This document shows positions 8,923 to 17,985 of a DNA stretch of 64,000 nt, piece after piece; position 1 is the stretch's first letter; every line of letters starts with the position of its first letter. The notes beneath the pieces were generated by a model, which was given only the letters and a program-made list of their open reading frames with translations, ran no database searches and was not told the DNA's origin. The position numbers and the translations under genes are program-made. This DNA comes from JBFFMO01 sp041390025 (GTDB lineage: Bacteria > Myxococcota_A > Bradymonadia > Bradymonadales > Bradymonadaceae): assembly GCA_041390025.1 (NCBI GenBank), contig JAWKQR010000003.1, positions 124,001 to 188,000 of the forward strand. The letters are read 5' to 3'.

Positions 8923-10029
8923 ATGTTGCGCATTGTTGGATTGTTGTTGGGAATGGTAGCAGCCGCTGGCTGCGGAGAATCTGGGCCGTCGAAGACCTCG
9001 GCCGAGCTGCCAAATCAGGTCGGTGAGCCTGGAAAGGGCGATTGGCGAACCAACGCCTACACCGATTTCCGCGGCGAAGTTCGCGTCGATGACACCTTCG
9101 TCGACACGTATCAGCCCGCCGGCGCCGCGCTCTACCAAGGTTACACGCTTGAGCTCGAAGAAGGCGACATCGTCGACATTCGGGTGGCCGGCCTCTCGAG
9201 TGGCTTTGATGCCGTCGCTGGTCTGTACGGCCCACAACGTCGCTCGGGCGCTTGGGGCAACCTGATCGCCGCCAACGATGATGCCCCCGAAGGCGGCACG
9301 TTGAACTCGCACATTCCGTTTGAAGCCGCCAAGACCGGCAAATATCTGGTCATCGTGCGTGACTACAGCTTCGAAGACGGCGATTTCAGCCTCAGCGTGT
9401 CGTGCGCCGGCGGAACGTGTGAAGCCAACCAGTGCAAGCCCTTGGTCTGCGAAGAATACTGCGAGTTCGGACATCAGTTGGACTACCTGGGCTGCGAGCA
9501 ATGCTCATGCAACCCGGCGCCATCGTGCCAGTGGATCAACCCTCCACCCTACGTGCGTTGCGCGGGCATCGAGACCTACGGCAAGAACCCCGTTGACGGC
9601 ACCTGCTGCCAGTACCCTTCGCCATGTTACATCCCCGAGGGTTACGAACACTTCGCGACCGAAGGCGCTTGCCTTGGATTGGCCGCCGAAGGTGAGGGTT
9701 GCTCGTTGTACGGAACGCAATGTCAAAACGGTTTGGAGTGCCAGTTCGTGTGTCCTGACGGTTCCACCGACGGCAACTGCAACCTGGGTATCAACCCAAG
9801 CGGCACGTGTGTTTCGACGGCGCCCGCAGCGGAATGCCAAACCGACGCCGACTGTGTTGTGACGGGATGCAGCGGTCAGATGTGCGCCCCGGAAGCACGC
9901 TTCTCGACCTGCGAATACCGCCCCGAGTATGCGTGTTACGGCGAGCCGACCACTTCTTGCGGTTGCAACAATGGGTCGTGTGGTTGGGACCAAACCGACG
10001 CCCTGACCGCGTGCTTGGCCGGGAACTAG
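8923..10029 (+). CDS. Cys-rich lipoprotein with PPC-like beta domain
   Basis: The ATG at 8923 gives a 368-residue lipoprotein (lipobox AAAGC); the in-frame TTG at 8911 lacks support. Residues ~40-160 form a PPC-like beta-sandwich (YQGYTLELEEGDIVDIRVAG, then a segment ending KTGKYLVIVRDY). The remainder is a Cys-rich tail with many CxxC-like pairs, including a WAP/antistasin-like CEEYCEFGHQLDYLGCEQC and a final segment of repeated short Cys loops. Such proteins are exported and disulfide-stabilised; adhesion or ligand binding is plausible but not shown. It is preceded by a short intergenic gap and is probably monocistronic. Confidence 0.75.
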   Translation: MLRIVGLLLGMVAAAGCGESGPSKTSAELPNQVGEPGKGDWRTNAYTDFRGEVRVDDTFVDTYQPAGAALYQGYTLELEEGDIVDIRVAGLSSGFDAVAGLYGPQRRSGAWGNLIAANDDAPEGGTLNSHIPFEAAKTGKYLVIVRDYSFEDGDFSLSVSCAGGTCEANQCKPLVCEEYCEFGHQLDYLGCEQCSCNPAPSCQWINPPPYVRCAGIETYGKNPVDGTCCQYPSPCYIPEGYEHFATEGACLGLAAEGEGCSLYGTQCQNGLECQFVCPDGSTDGNCNLGINPSGTCVSTAPAAECQTDADCVVTGCSGQMCAPEARFSTCEYRPEYACYGEPTTSCGCNNGSCGWDQTDALTACLAGN

Positions 10030-10091
10030 CCTCTTCAGACATTCCCCTGCTCCTGCGTGTATGATACGAAACGCGGGCTCAAAGGGTTGCG

Positions 10092-12404
10092 ATGTCGCGT
10101 CATATCTTCATTGTAGGGCTGCTCGGCATTCTGCTTGTGGCGGCATTGACCGGCCAAGACGGACCCGCGTTTCCCTACCTCTACATCGCCGCAGTCGTCG
10201 CGACCTTCGTCGCGCTAAAGCCGTTTCTTAGCAAGATTCTCAGCCCCGCCCGGCGCTATCTTTTGGTGCCGCGCCGTTGGTTGGGCGTGCCCGTCGTGCC
10301 ATGGAATCTGCTCACGCATGCCGTGATGTTGGTTGGGTTCGTGGCGTTTAGCGCGGCGATGTTCCCACACCAAGCGGGCGGCGACCGTCCCGTCGACCAC
10401 GACCACCCCGTTCATTTCTTCAAAATCTGGCAACTGCGCGAGATGCTCTCGCATGGAGAGTTGTTTGGCTGGAGCCATCGTTGGTTTGCCGGCTACGCGC
10501 CCAACTACCTGTACCCCATTGGGACGGACCTGATGGTGTTGTTGGTCTGGGCTATGGGGTTTGGACAATGGGCACTCGACCATGCGTATGCGTGGACGTT
10601 CGTGCTGTTTTGGGGCCTGCAGGGGTTTGGCACCTATCTGGCCGGGCGTGCGCTCGTCAACCCGTGGGCTGGAGCCATCGCCGGCGTGCTCGCGATGCTC
10701 GACAATGGCGCGTTTCGTTTTGGTGGCTGGGTGTTTGCGGGGCAATGGGGCGTGTGGCCGAACTCATTTGCCATTGCGATCGGCATGATCGCGGTGTCCT
10801 ACCTTCCACGTGTGCTGCAGGAAAAGGACCGTCGTGCCGTCGCGATGTTTGCATTCTGGATGGGTCTGTCTTTGCTGACGCACCCACTGCAAATGGTGCA
10901 TCTGGGGGTCATTGTGGTTGTCGCGTTGGTCGCGTTGCTCAGCAGTACACCTGAGGCATCTCGGGTGCTTGGGATCGCGCGATTGGGGGTTGCCACCCTC
11001 TTGTCCGTAGGCGTGGGAGCGCTTTGGCTTTTTCCGTTTCTCAGCGCGCGTAACCAAAGCGAAAACCTCGGCGAACCGTGGCGAAATGCCTACGACATGG
11101 GCAACCAGCTGTATTATGGAAAATTACTCGAAGGGTCATGGTACCTCGCCATCATGTTGGCGTTCGTGGGGACGGTTGCCCTGATACGAAGCCGTCGTTT
11201 TGGCCCAAGTTTTGTGGGCTTGATGACGCTTCTATGCATCGCGGGGGCGTCGCTGTGGTTTACGACGTCGTTTCATCTGGTGAGGCTCTCCGAGGCTTTC
11301 TCGTTCCTGCAGTATCAGCGTTTCGCCATTATCGTGAAGCCATATGCCTTCATCGCTGCCGGCAGCGCCATCGTGGGAGCGTTTCACCTGACCCGCAGCG
11401 GCAGCTCGCCTTTTCGGACGTTTATCGCGGTATTGATGGGTGTGCCGATTCTGTTTGGGTGGGTCGACGCGCTTCGACAACATCAGATGGATCGCAATTT
11501 CAGCGAAGCCTCTCAACGGCCGTACAAACAAGCGCGCGCGGACTTGGCCGCGTGGCTAAACGACGCGTGGCAAAAGCGCGAGGTGCCGTTTTACCGCATC
11601 GAAACTCGGCTTGCGCGCCACGACCACTCATTTGTGGACTTCGGGACGATGGTCCCGATGCCGATCTACAAATCAGGCTACACGCCTGCCGAAACGTTGC
11701 GGTTCAAACCGGAGTCCTCAAGCACAGCCGTGCTCGACGCGCTCAATGTGCGCTACGTGGTCTCGGCGCGCAAACTCGCCGGACCTTATACGCTGGTCAA
11801 GGACTTCGGCCAGGGACTCACGCTCTACGAATACAAGGGATGGAAAAAGGACCCATTTGTGGTCACCGGCACAGGGAAAGTGACGCTCAAGGAGTGGTCA
11901 AACGAACGCATCGTGCTCCAAGCCGATCAAGCAGCGACCGGGTTCCTGCGGCTCAACGTGACGACTTTCCCTCGATGGACCGCTAGCCGCGACGGCGAGC
12001 CCGTCTTCATCAGCACCGAGTCCATTCCCGACGAACGGACGCGCACGGCATTTATGAAGGTTCCGCTCCAGCCGGGGACCTATGTCTTCGAGTTCAAGCG
12101 AGGACTCGCCGAGAACCTTGGCCTCGGGGTGCTTTTGTCGTTCTTAGCGTGCGGCTTGTTGTGGTTTTCGCAGATCCGACCCCGGGGTCTTGGCATCATT
12201 GAGCTCCCATTGCTGCACATCGAGGGCAGCCTCGAGGATGCGGACAGCCGCGGCCAAAGCGATGCTGTTCTTGGCCATGCTGACTGTTTTGGGCGTCGCT
12301 GCGCTGGTCGCGCTCGCGGCGTGGACCCCAAAAATCAAGGGATTCACGAGGGTCACCGAGGTGCGCTACGACTTCCGGCGAACACGTCGATCAAGCCGTC
12401 GTAG
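10092..12404 (+). CDS. Large polytopic membrane protein, GT-C/6-pyruvoyl-tetrahydropterin-synthase-related type; 3' end uncertain
   Basis: About a dozen transmembrane helices are followed by a C-terminal soluble domain with the sequence FRLNVTTFP-like folds (FLRLNVTTFPRWTASRDGEP) and a final helix (VLLSFLACGLLWF). The early loop DHDHPVHFFKIWQLREMLSH, with paired Asp/His, matches the first periplasmic loop of GT-C-type and PTPS-related membrane proteins, which transfer sugars from polyprenol carriers. After about 12180 the frame reads as low-quality, Arg-rich sequence and overlaps the next gene (ATG 12238) by 167 bases. A one-base error near CCCCGGGG at 12180 is likely and the true stop may be near 12240. 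Confidence 0.7.
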   Translation: MSRHIFIVGLLGILLVAALTGQDGPAFPYLYIAAVVATFVALKPFLSKILSPARRYLLVPRRWLGVPVVPWNLLTHAVMLVGFVAFSAAMFPHQAGGDRPVDHDHPVHFFKIWQLREMLSHGELFGWSHRWFAGYAPNYLYPIGTDLMVLLVWAMGFGQWALDHAYAWTFVLFWGLQGFGTYLAGRALVNPWAGAIAGVLAMLDNGAFRFGGWVFAGQWGVWPNSFAIAIGMIAVSYLPRVLQEKDRRAVAMFAFWMGLSLLTHPLQMVHLGVIVVVALVALLSSTPEASRVLGIARLGVATLLSVGVGALWLFPFLSARNQSENLGEPWRNAYDMGNQLYYGKLLEGSWYLAIMLAFVGTVALIRSRRFGPSFVGLMTLLCIAGASLWFTTSFHLVRLSEAFSFLQYQRFAIIVKPYAFIAAGSAIVGAFHLTRSGSSPFRTFIAVLMGVPILFGWVDALRQHQMDRNFSEASQRPYKQARADLAAWLNDAWQKREVPFYRIETRLARHDHSFVDFGTMVPMPIYKSGYTPAETLRFKPESSSTAVLDALNVRYVVSARKLAGPYTLVKDFGQGLTLYEYKGWKKDPFVVTGTGKVTLKEWSNERIVLQADQAATGFLRLNVTTFPRWTASRDGEPVFISTESIPDERTRTAFMKVPLQPGTYVFEFKRGLAENLGLGVLLSFLACGLLWFSQIRPRGLGIIELPLLHIEGSLEDADSRGQSDAVLGHADCFGRRCAGRARGVDPKNQGIHEGHRGALRLPANTSIKPS

Positions 12405-12828
12405 CGCGGGGGTCAAAAGTGTGCCCGCAATGGCTTGGGCGGCATCTGTGCACAACCGAGGAGTGGGGACAGGTCTACTCGACCTCGGTCGAATTTGGCG
12501 GAAACTCCAAGAGTGTGTCTGGGCGCACCCCTACAAGACCGCACCTTTGACCCTGTCGTATCGCGGCGTTCCGGCAGGACGGTTGGTCGGATGGTACGGT
12601 ATCGCCGATACAGGGGCGAGCAACCACCCTGTGGATGTGGTCTGGCAGGTCAACGGCGAGACCGTTTACGAGGGTAAGACCCCCAAAGACGGCACGATGG
12701 CGCACTGGACGGCCGAAGTACCCAAAGACGCGACCGTCAAATTGACGCTCAGCACCACGGACCAAGGCACGCGCCACTTCTGTTTTGCGACCCAAATCGT
12801 CAATGAAGACGCGTCGTTGGCGAAATAG
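12238..12828 (+). CDS. Membrane-anchored periplasmic protein with DUF2914-like C-domain
   Basis: The ATG at 12238 gives one N-terminal transmembrane anchor (AMLFLAMLTVLGVAALVALA) and a periplasmic domain. The C-terminal half is clean beta-rich sequence (VPAGRLVGWYGIADT, VDVVWQVNGETVY, AHWTAEVP) ending in a pattern seen in DUF2914-type sugar-binding-like domains; that family call is tentative. Between about 12385 and 12510 the next frame reads much better (GEHVDQAVVARG, EEWGQVYSTSVEFGGNSKSV), which implies a pair of compensating indels. It lies directly after the large membrane protein and is likely co-transcribed with it. Confidence 0.55.
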   Translation: MRTAAAKAMLFLAMLTVLGVAALVALAAWTPKIKGFTRVTEVRYDFRRTRRSSRRSAGVKSVPAMAWAASVHNRGVGTGLLDLGRIWRKLQECVWAHPYKTAPLTLSYRGVPAGRLVGWYGIADTGASNHPVDVVWQVNGETVYEGKTPKDGTMAHWTAEVPKDATVKLTLSTTDQGTRHFCFATQIVNEDASLAK

Positions 12829-12890
12829 TCGGATTTTTCGCAACATTTTCGCATTCCGTCCGATAACTCAATGAATCAGACGGAGGTCTT

Positions 12891-13418
12891 ATGGGGTTAC
12901 TTTCTTCGATTGGTAATGCCGTATCGAGCGTTTCCGACGCGTTTGGTGCGGTGGTCGACAGTGTCGCCGGTGAGGATTCGATCATAGGCGGGCTCGCCGA
13001 CGCATTGGGTGTGAGCGATGTCATTGAGTTCGGACTCGCCGGGCCGGGCGCGCTGTTCGAGAAGCTGTGTGAAAAGCTCGAGCTGCCTGAGTGGTGTGGT
13101 GACATCGCGAGCGGCGTCGCGAACGCGCTGACGGGAAACATCGCGGGCCTTGTGGACGACGCGCTCGACCTTTCGGACAATATCCTCGCTAGCCTTGGGG
13201 CCGATCGGCTCAATGAGTTCCTCGAAACCGCGCGTGGTATCGGCGATGTCGCGATGGATGTGGTCAGCGGCGACATCGCTTCCGTTCAGGACGCGCTCGA
13301 CGTTCTCAAAGATTTGGATGTGGGTGACCTCGGTTCGGACCTTCTGCTGAAGGCCATCCAAGACGAGGTGTCCCTGCAAGACCTCGTGGCTTCGGTCGCA
13401 ACACCCCTGAGGGCCTGA
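12891..13418 (+). CDS. Acidic amphipathic-helical protein of unknown function
   Basis: This 175-residue protein is preceded by a good ribosome-binding site (GACGGAGG). It is made almost entirely of amphipathic helices rich in Gly, Ala, Val, Asp and Leu (MGLLSSIGNAVSSVSDAFGA, then repeated LxDALxxLGVSD/DDALDLSDNI patterns) and is strongly acidic. The only two Cys residues flank the central helix (EKLCEKLELPEWCGD). There is no signal peptide. Composition recalls secreted helical effectors or translocators, but I cannot assign a family. The TPR gene starts 1 base after its stop, so the two form a bicistron; the TPR protein may be its chaperone, which is inference. Confidence 0.6.
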   Translation: MGLLSSIGNAVSSVSDAFGAVVDSVAGEDSIIGGLADALGVSDVIEFGLAGPGALFEKLCEKLELPEWCGDIASGVANALTGNIAGLVDDALDLSDNILASLGADRLNEFLETARGIGDVAMDVVSGDIASVQDALDVLKDLDVGDLGSDLLLKAIQDEVSLQDLVASVATPLRA

Positions 13419-13419
13419 T

Positions 13420-13851
13420 ATGACGCCGCAAACCGTACACGCCATCGTCAAATTGGCCGATCATATGAACTCAGCGAAACGCCACGAGCAAGCGCTGACC
13501 TTGTTGACGGAGGCTTTGAAAGTCCAACCCGACACACAACCGCTCGTGATCGCGTTGGGTGTCACGCTGGGCCACCTCAGGCGCTGGCCGGATGCCTATG
13601 ATGCGCTCTCCCGGGCCCGCGAGCTCGGCCCGACATTTCCTGAGCTGGAGTGCCATTTGGGCGAAGCCGAACTCTTGAGCGGCCACATGCGCGAGGGTGT
13701 ATCACGCCTACAGCGTGTTCTTGCGCAGACGCAGGTTCAGGGCGTCGCTACGAGCGAACAGCCCCAAGCCTATCGGCGCGCGGGTTTTGTGTTGGCAACA
13801 TTTCAGAAAGTCGCTGCCGGGCTTAGGTCACGTTCGACTTCGACCCCTTGA
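13420..13851 (+). CDS. Small TPR protein
   Basis: This 143-residue cytoplasmic protein has three tetratricopeptide repeats at residues ~5-110 (HEQALTLLTEALKVQPDTQP, WPDAYDALSRARELGPTFPE, a third ending SRLQRVLAQ). It has no signal peptide. It follows the acidic helical protein at a 1-base gap, which resembles the arrangement of class II TPR chaperones (SycD-like) with their cargo, but no secretion genes are nearby. Its 3' end overlaps the convergent MshEN gene by 29 bases. Confidence 0.65.
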   Translation: MTPQTVHAIVKLADHMNSAKRHEQALTLLTEALKVQPDTQPLVIALGVTLGHLRRWPDAYDALSRARELGPTFPELECHLGEAELLSGHMREGVSRLQRVLAQTQVQGVATSEQPQAYRRAGFVLATFQKVAAGLRSRSTSTP

Positions 13852-14989
13852 AGAGGCATTCACGCGCCATCAGCAGCACTTTCATCACGACCCAGTCACG
13901 GCTGCGATCGTTGGCGACGGCTGCCTGATCGATGTCCGAAAGTGTTTCGCGAGACATGCGCACGGTCATGGCGCGCTTTTCTTGCCGTGGACCGGTGTAG
14001 GGGCACACGCACGCGGTGTTGATGACATCCCGGGTCAGCGTCCACGCCTTTTGGATCAATGACCCAATACACATTCCGCCGTCGCGCGCGGTTCGCTCAA
14101 GCTCTGCGGCGATCTCGGGCGGCAACTCCAAATCAACAGTGACGTCGTTGACGTCACGAATCTGCTCACGCTCAAGCAGACACACAAACAGCTGCTCGCC
14201 GTGATGGTCGCAATCGACGTCCAGAAAGAAGGTCACTTCCTCATTTCCAGACGTACGAATTCGAAACTCACCACCCTCTTTGTGCGTGGGCGGGAGGAAG
14301 CCTTTAAAAATTTCCGAGATGGCGATGTAGAGGGCGGGTGAGAGTTCAAAAAGTTCTTCGACGGCATCGTCGATACACAAACACGCCTGCCACTGCCCTT
14401 CGGCGGGCATCAGATGGATATCTCCGCCCACTTGGATGGCGTCTGCGAGCATCGCTTTGACCAATTTCAGCGGCGTCTCGTCGTCTGGGGATTGCAGCAG
14501 TCGTTTGTAAAGCCCGTCGGCCATATTGGCTGCATAGAGTTGTTCCAGCAGGGCTCGAATGGCGGAATCCCGCACGACCACGCGTTTGACCGGCAGTCCG
14601 CTGTGCTCGCGTAGCTCGTGTTCGATGTCGAGGTCGAGCGGATTCGCCACGCCAACGATCAGAACGCCGTCATAAATCCACAACGGCACACAACGGTGTT
14701 CTCGCGCAAAGTCTGCGGGTACCAACGCGATCGCGTCCGTGCTCGGAGGTTCTGCGGTCGCGAGCTCCATGCAATCCAAGCGGCAAGCGTCCGCAATGGC
14801 CGAAGCGACACGATACTCATCGACGAGGCCCATCTCAACGAGCTGACCAACCAGCGACGACCCTTTGGCGTTCACACGCTGAAAAGCGCGAGCGAGGCTG
14901 GAATCGTCGATGATGCCCTCCTTCACTAAGAACTGACCAAGTGCGCGTTCTGCCATCGTATCTGCCGTCTTTCGTTCGTTCCCTGACAC
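13823..14989 (-). CDS. MshEN (GspE/PilB N-terminal) domain protein with C-terminal ribbon-helix-helix-like segment
   Basis: Residues ~12-150 form a GspE/PilB N-terminal (MshEN) domain: LGQFLVKEGIIDDSSLARAF, LVEMGLVDEYRVASAIAD, then FAREHRCVPLWIYDGVLIVG and a segment ending in VKRVVV. In PilB/MshE this region binds cyclic-di-GMP. No Walker A, Asp-box or His-box of the secretion ATPase follows. Instead there is a ~170-residue middle domain. The C-terminus reads TVRMSRETLSDIDQAAVAND followed by a second helix, the strand-helix-helix pattern of CopG/Arc DNA-binding proteins. A c-di-GMP-responsive regulator is a reasonable hypothesis. It diverges from nothing nearby and is probably transcribed alone. 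Confidence 0.65.
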   Translation of the reverse strand: MSGNERKTADTMAERALGQFLVKEGIIDDSSLARAFQRVNAKGSSLVGQLVEMGLVDEYRVASAIADACRLDCMELATAEPPSTDAIALVPADFAREHRCVPLWIYDGVLIVGVANPLDLDIEHELREHSGLPVKRVVVRDSAIRALLEQLYAANMADGLYKRLLQSPDDETPLKLVKAMLADAIQVGGDIHLMPAEGQWQACLCIDDAVEELFELSPALYIAISEIFKGFLPPTHKEGGEFRIRTSGNEEVTFFLDVDCDHHGEQLFVCLLEREQIRDVNDVTVDLELPPEIAAELERTARDGGMCIGSLIQKAWTLTRDVINTACVCPYTGPRQEKRAMTVRMSRETLSDIDQAAVANDRSRDWVVMKVLLMARECLFKGSKSNVT

Positions 14990-15061
14990 CGTTTAGATGC
15001 GAACATTACGATTTGGGTTTCACTCGCTGTGTATTGTGATGCGAAAGCTGTTGGTTTGAGT

Positions 15062-15883
15062 TTACTGGGTTTGTATAAATTCTCGAAGCACTTCAACAAA
15101 AAACTCGGGAGCGTCCTCCATGAGCGCATGCCCGGCGCCAGGAATGATGACAAGTTGGCCCCCTCCGAGTTGGCGCTTGACGTCCACGGCATCGGGTATC
15201 TTCAAGAGGTGGTCATGTTCGCCCCACACCACCATGGTTGGCACCGTTCGCGGCCCCAACAGGGGCACTCGGTCGGGTTGGCGGAGCATGTCGGCACCCA
15301 CATCGACCATGAACTTGATGCGTGCAGGGTCCTTCAAAGGTCGCAGGTACGAAGAACGCTCATCGAACGTCATGGGTTCTCCGCGCCACTGAATGGGCTC
15401 GTAGACCATCATCGCCAGACGCGTGCCGGTCAGCCGCGCCAAACGCGTTGGAAGCCGCTCAACCAGATGAGACGCCCAAGACGGGGCATGGATCCGTAGC
15501 CCAGGAGCCGCCAGCGTCACCGAAGCAAGGTTCGCATCATCCACCCCTAACGCAGCGAGCGCGCCCATGGAATGCGCCACCAAGTGGACGGGCTCGTCAA
15601 ACGATGCCACGAATTCGTTGAGCCACCGGCCAAGCCCGTGGACAGACCGCTCCAGCCGTGGGTCCATGTACGTACGGTCGTAACCGTGCCCGGGCAGGTC
15701 CGGGAGGATGCACCGGTAGTCCTGCAGTCCACCCAAGGCACGCCTGTAAGCCATGGCGTGGGCCATGTAACCGTGCACGAGCACAAGAGGCGGCCCTTTG
15801 CCGGCCTCATACCAGTGATAGGGTTGTTCCCAGTGGTGCGTCGCGTAGTGAGAACGAAGTTCTGTGGACGATAATGACAACAT
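15062..15883 (-). CDS. Alpha/beta hydrolase
   Basis: This 273-residue cytoplasmic alpha/beta-hydrolase has the oxyanion strand PPLVLVHGYM, nucleophile elbow AHSMG (S105), an acid within VVWGEHDHLLKIPDAVD, and the catalytic His252 in GAGHALMEDAP. The order and spacing match family V lipase/esterase or MhpC-like hydrolases; the substrate is unknown. It has no signal sequence. Its ATG shares one base with the stop of the upstream TPR-like gene (TGATG), making it the third cistron of the kinase operon. Confidence 0.85.
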   Translation of the reverse strand: MLSLSSTELRSHYATHHWEQPYHWYEAGKGPPLVLVHGYMAHAMAYRRALGGLQDYRCILPDLPGHGYDRTYMDPRLERSVHGLGRWLNEFVASFDEPVHLVAHSMGALAALGVDDANLASVTLAAPGLRIHAPSWASHLVERLPTRLARLTGTRLAMMVYEPIQWRGEPMTFDERSSYLRPLKDPARIKFMVDVGADMLRQPDRVPLLGPRTVPTMVVWGEHDHLLKIPDAVDVKRQLGGGQLVIIPGAGHALMEDAPEFFVEVLREFIQTQ

Positions 15884-16632
15884 CAGAACGAGAACCGAAC
15901 ACGAACATCTTGACCCGAGGTCGACACGACCGGGGAGTCCGGCTCATCGAAGATCTCGATGCCCAACAACGTCAACCCGGCCAACGTAAAGACCGCCCCG
16001 CCAATCCCAACCGGGATACCGTAGGCGCGGTAATCGTCGATCTGCCAGTTTTAGTGAGCGTACTCAACCGCGTTCCCGTCCGCCGCGGCGCGCTCGTATG
16101 CATCCCAGCGGTCGCGGACTTGCAGCTCGGCGTAGCCGGCAACCCCAAGCAACACCAACCCCGTCGCGGTGGTCGCTAGACCGATATAACCCATCGTGAA
16201 GTCGTCTTTGGGTGGGGGCGGCGCCACGACCGCGACCACTTCAGGCTCATCTTTTGCGGGCAGGTCTACGGGACCGTGGAACCCCTGCGAGGTCTGTACG
16301 GCATACAATGCCGAGATGCGGCCCTCGTTTTGGGCCGACGTCGCCGCATCTAGGCCGCCCATCTCGCGCGCCCGACGGCCGAACTCAAGCGCATCCGAAA
16401 AGTTTCCCAGGCGACTGTGCGAAAGCGAAATGTTGTACAAAAACAGAGCATTCGGGACTTCGTCATTGCCCCGCATGAATTCGACGATCGCTTTGCCGTA
16501 CTCGCCGTTGAAATAATACTCAGCCCCCTGCTCGAAGTACTTTTGTGCGGCCGCCCGATCCCCAGCCGCAAACGCGCTTGAGCTCAACAAGGTCACACAC
16601 GCAACCAAACACAACGACAGCTTCTGTTTCAT
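15883..16632 (-). CDS. Secreted TPR-like protein with C-terminal membrane hairpin; in-frame stop at 16051-16053
   Basis: It has a signal peptide (LSLCLVACVTLLSSSAFA) and TPR motifs (AAAQKYFEQGAEYYFNGEYG, LFLYNISLSHSRLGNFSDAL). A Pro-rich linker (VAPPPPKDD) leads to a transmembrane helix (GLATTATGLVLLGVAGYAEL). A TAA interrupts the frame (VEYAH, stop, NWQIDDY). The same frame then continues with a second membrane segment (IPVGIGGAVFTLAGLTLLGI) and a proper end at 15883, where the stop shares a base with the hydrolase ATG. The intact downstream frame argues for a CAA-to-TAA change or error. This architecture is common beside Ser/Thr kinases in Myxococcota. Confidence 0.7.
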
Positions 16633-17916
16633 TTGGGCCGTCCATCCAGAGGGACAAGTTTGAACTCCGTCTCCGGCTCAGGCTTGGACGCTTCCACGGG
16701 ACGGCTCTTGGCGCGTTTGACCGGCTTGGACACTTCCACCGGCGCCTTGACCCGGGCTCGTGGACGGGTTCGGCGTGGGTTCGTCCACAACCGCTTCAGG
16801 TACCGCAACGGCGTTTGCGGGTGCCACTTCAGGCGTGGACTTTGGCGGGATAACTTGGTCTCTCAGGGCCGGGCATCGCGACCTCAGCCTCCGGTTCAGC
16901 GCGTGTCACACCGCAATAATAATCATCGCGGCGCTGACCGGCACAGCGCGATGATACCCGCGATGAGCATCGGCTTTTGACGACGATGGTGCCGGAGCGT
17001 TCAACCGGCCTAGTCCTGGCAGATAGTCCAAATTCCAGTGTTCAAGGTCCTTAAGAATTTCCGGCATACTGATAACGCCGGCGTTGCGACTTCATCAGCA
17101 TGCGATTGATGATCTGGCGAAGCAGCGCCAGGGATCGGAGCGTTCAACGGAATCAGCAGCGGGTCTGGATCCAGGTGTCGCGCGATGATGCCCATACTGC
17201 TCTCGACGTCGATCGCGCGCGTCCCGGTCAAGAGTTCGTACATCACAAGACCAAGGCTGTAGATGTCCGCACTCGCCGTAAGCTCAGTCTCACCGCGGAT
17301 CTGTTCGGGTGACATGTAGCGCGGCGTTCCCACCAACACATCTTCCGCGGTCATCTCGGTGGATTTGTTGGTCTCGGATCCGACGAGCTTGGCGATGCCA
17401 AAGTCGAGGACTTTGATCTGGTCGGCGCGGCCGATGTGCTCGTAGACCATGATGTTTGCAGGCTTGATGTCGCGGTGCAGCACCCCCAAGGCATGCGCCT
17501 CCTGCAAACTGAGCAAACACTGGCGCAACATCTTGACAACACGCTCCGGCGCGATGGCGCCAGATTCTCGAATGAGTTGGAACAAGGTCTTCCCGTCCAC
17601 ATACTCGAGCACCATGAACAACAGCCCGGATTCGGTCCGTCCGTAGTCGTGTACTGCGACCGTATGCGGATCGCGCAAGCGATGACCAGCTTGGCCTCGC
17701 GTTCAAACCGCTTTGAAACCGTCGCCAATTTTTCCAACAGTTCCGCGTGGTTGCGCGGTTGTTTCCGACGTTGGGATCGAGCACTTTGATCGCCACGGCA
17801 CGATCGAGGTCGACCTGCCGAGCCCGGTAAACACGCGCAAACCCACCAGCACCGATCAAACTGTCGATGACGTATCGGTCTTGAAACCTCTCACCGGGAT
17901 TCGGAAATGCGGTCAA
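16629..17916 (-). CDS. PknB-type serine/threonine protein kinase, frameshifted
   Basis: A TTG start at 17916 gives the glycine-rich loop IGAGGFARVYRA and lysine in AVAIKVLD. After two indels (about 17750 and 17690) the main frame carries LEYVDGKTLFQLI, the catalytic loop HRDIKPANI, DFGIAK, the activation segment end GTPRYMSPEQI, and ADIYSLGLVMYELLTGT. Near 17100 the frame shifts again (NRMLMKSQRRRYQYAG). The protein then runs through a membrane segment and a Pro/Val/Lys-rich periplasmic tail to a TGA at 16629-16631 that overlaps the next ATG. All catalytic residues are present across frames. Family members phosphorylate Ser/Thr in response to envelope cues. Confidence 0.8.
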
Positions 17917-17985
17917 ATTTGAACTCTGCGGGACAGGCTGAGCTAGGATACCACCCTGACTCGCTCAGAGGCAATCAATCGATAC

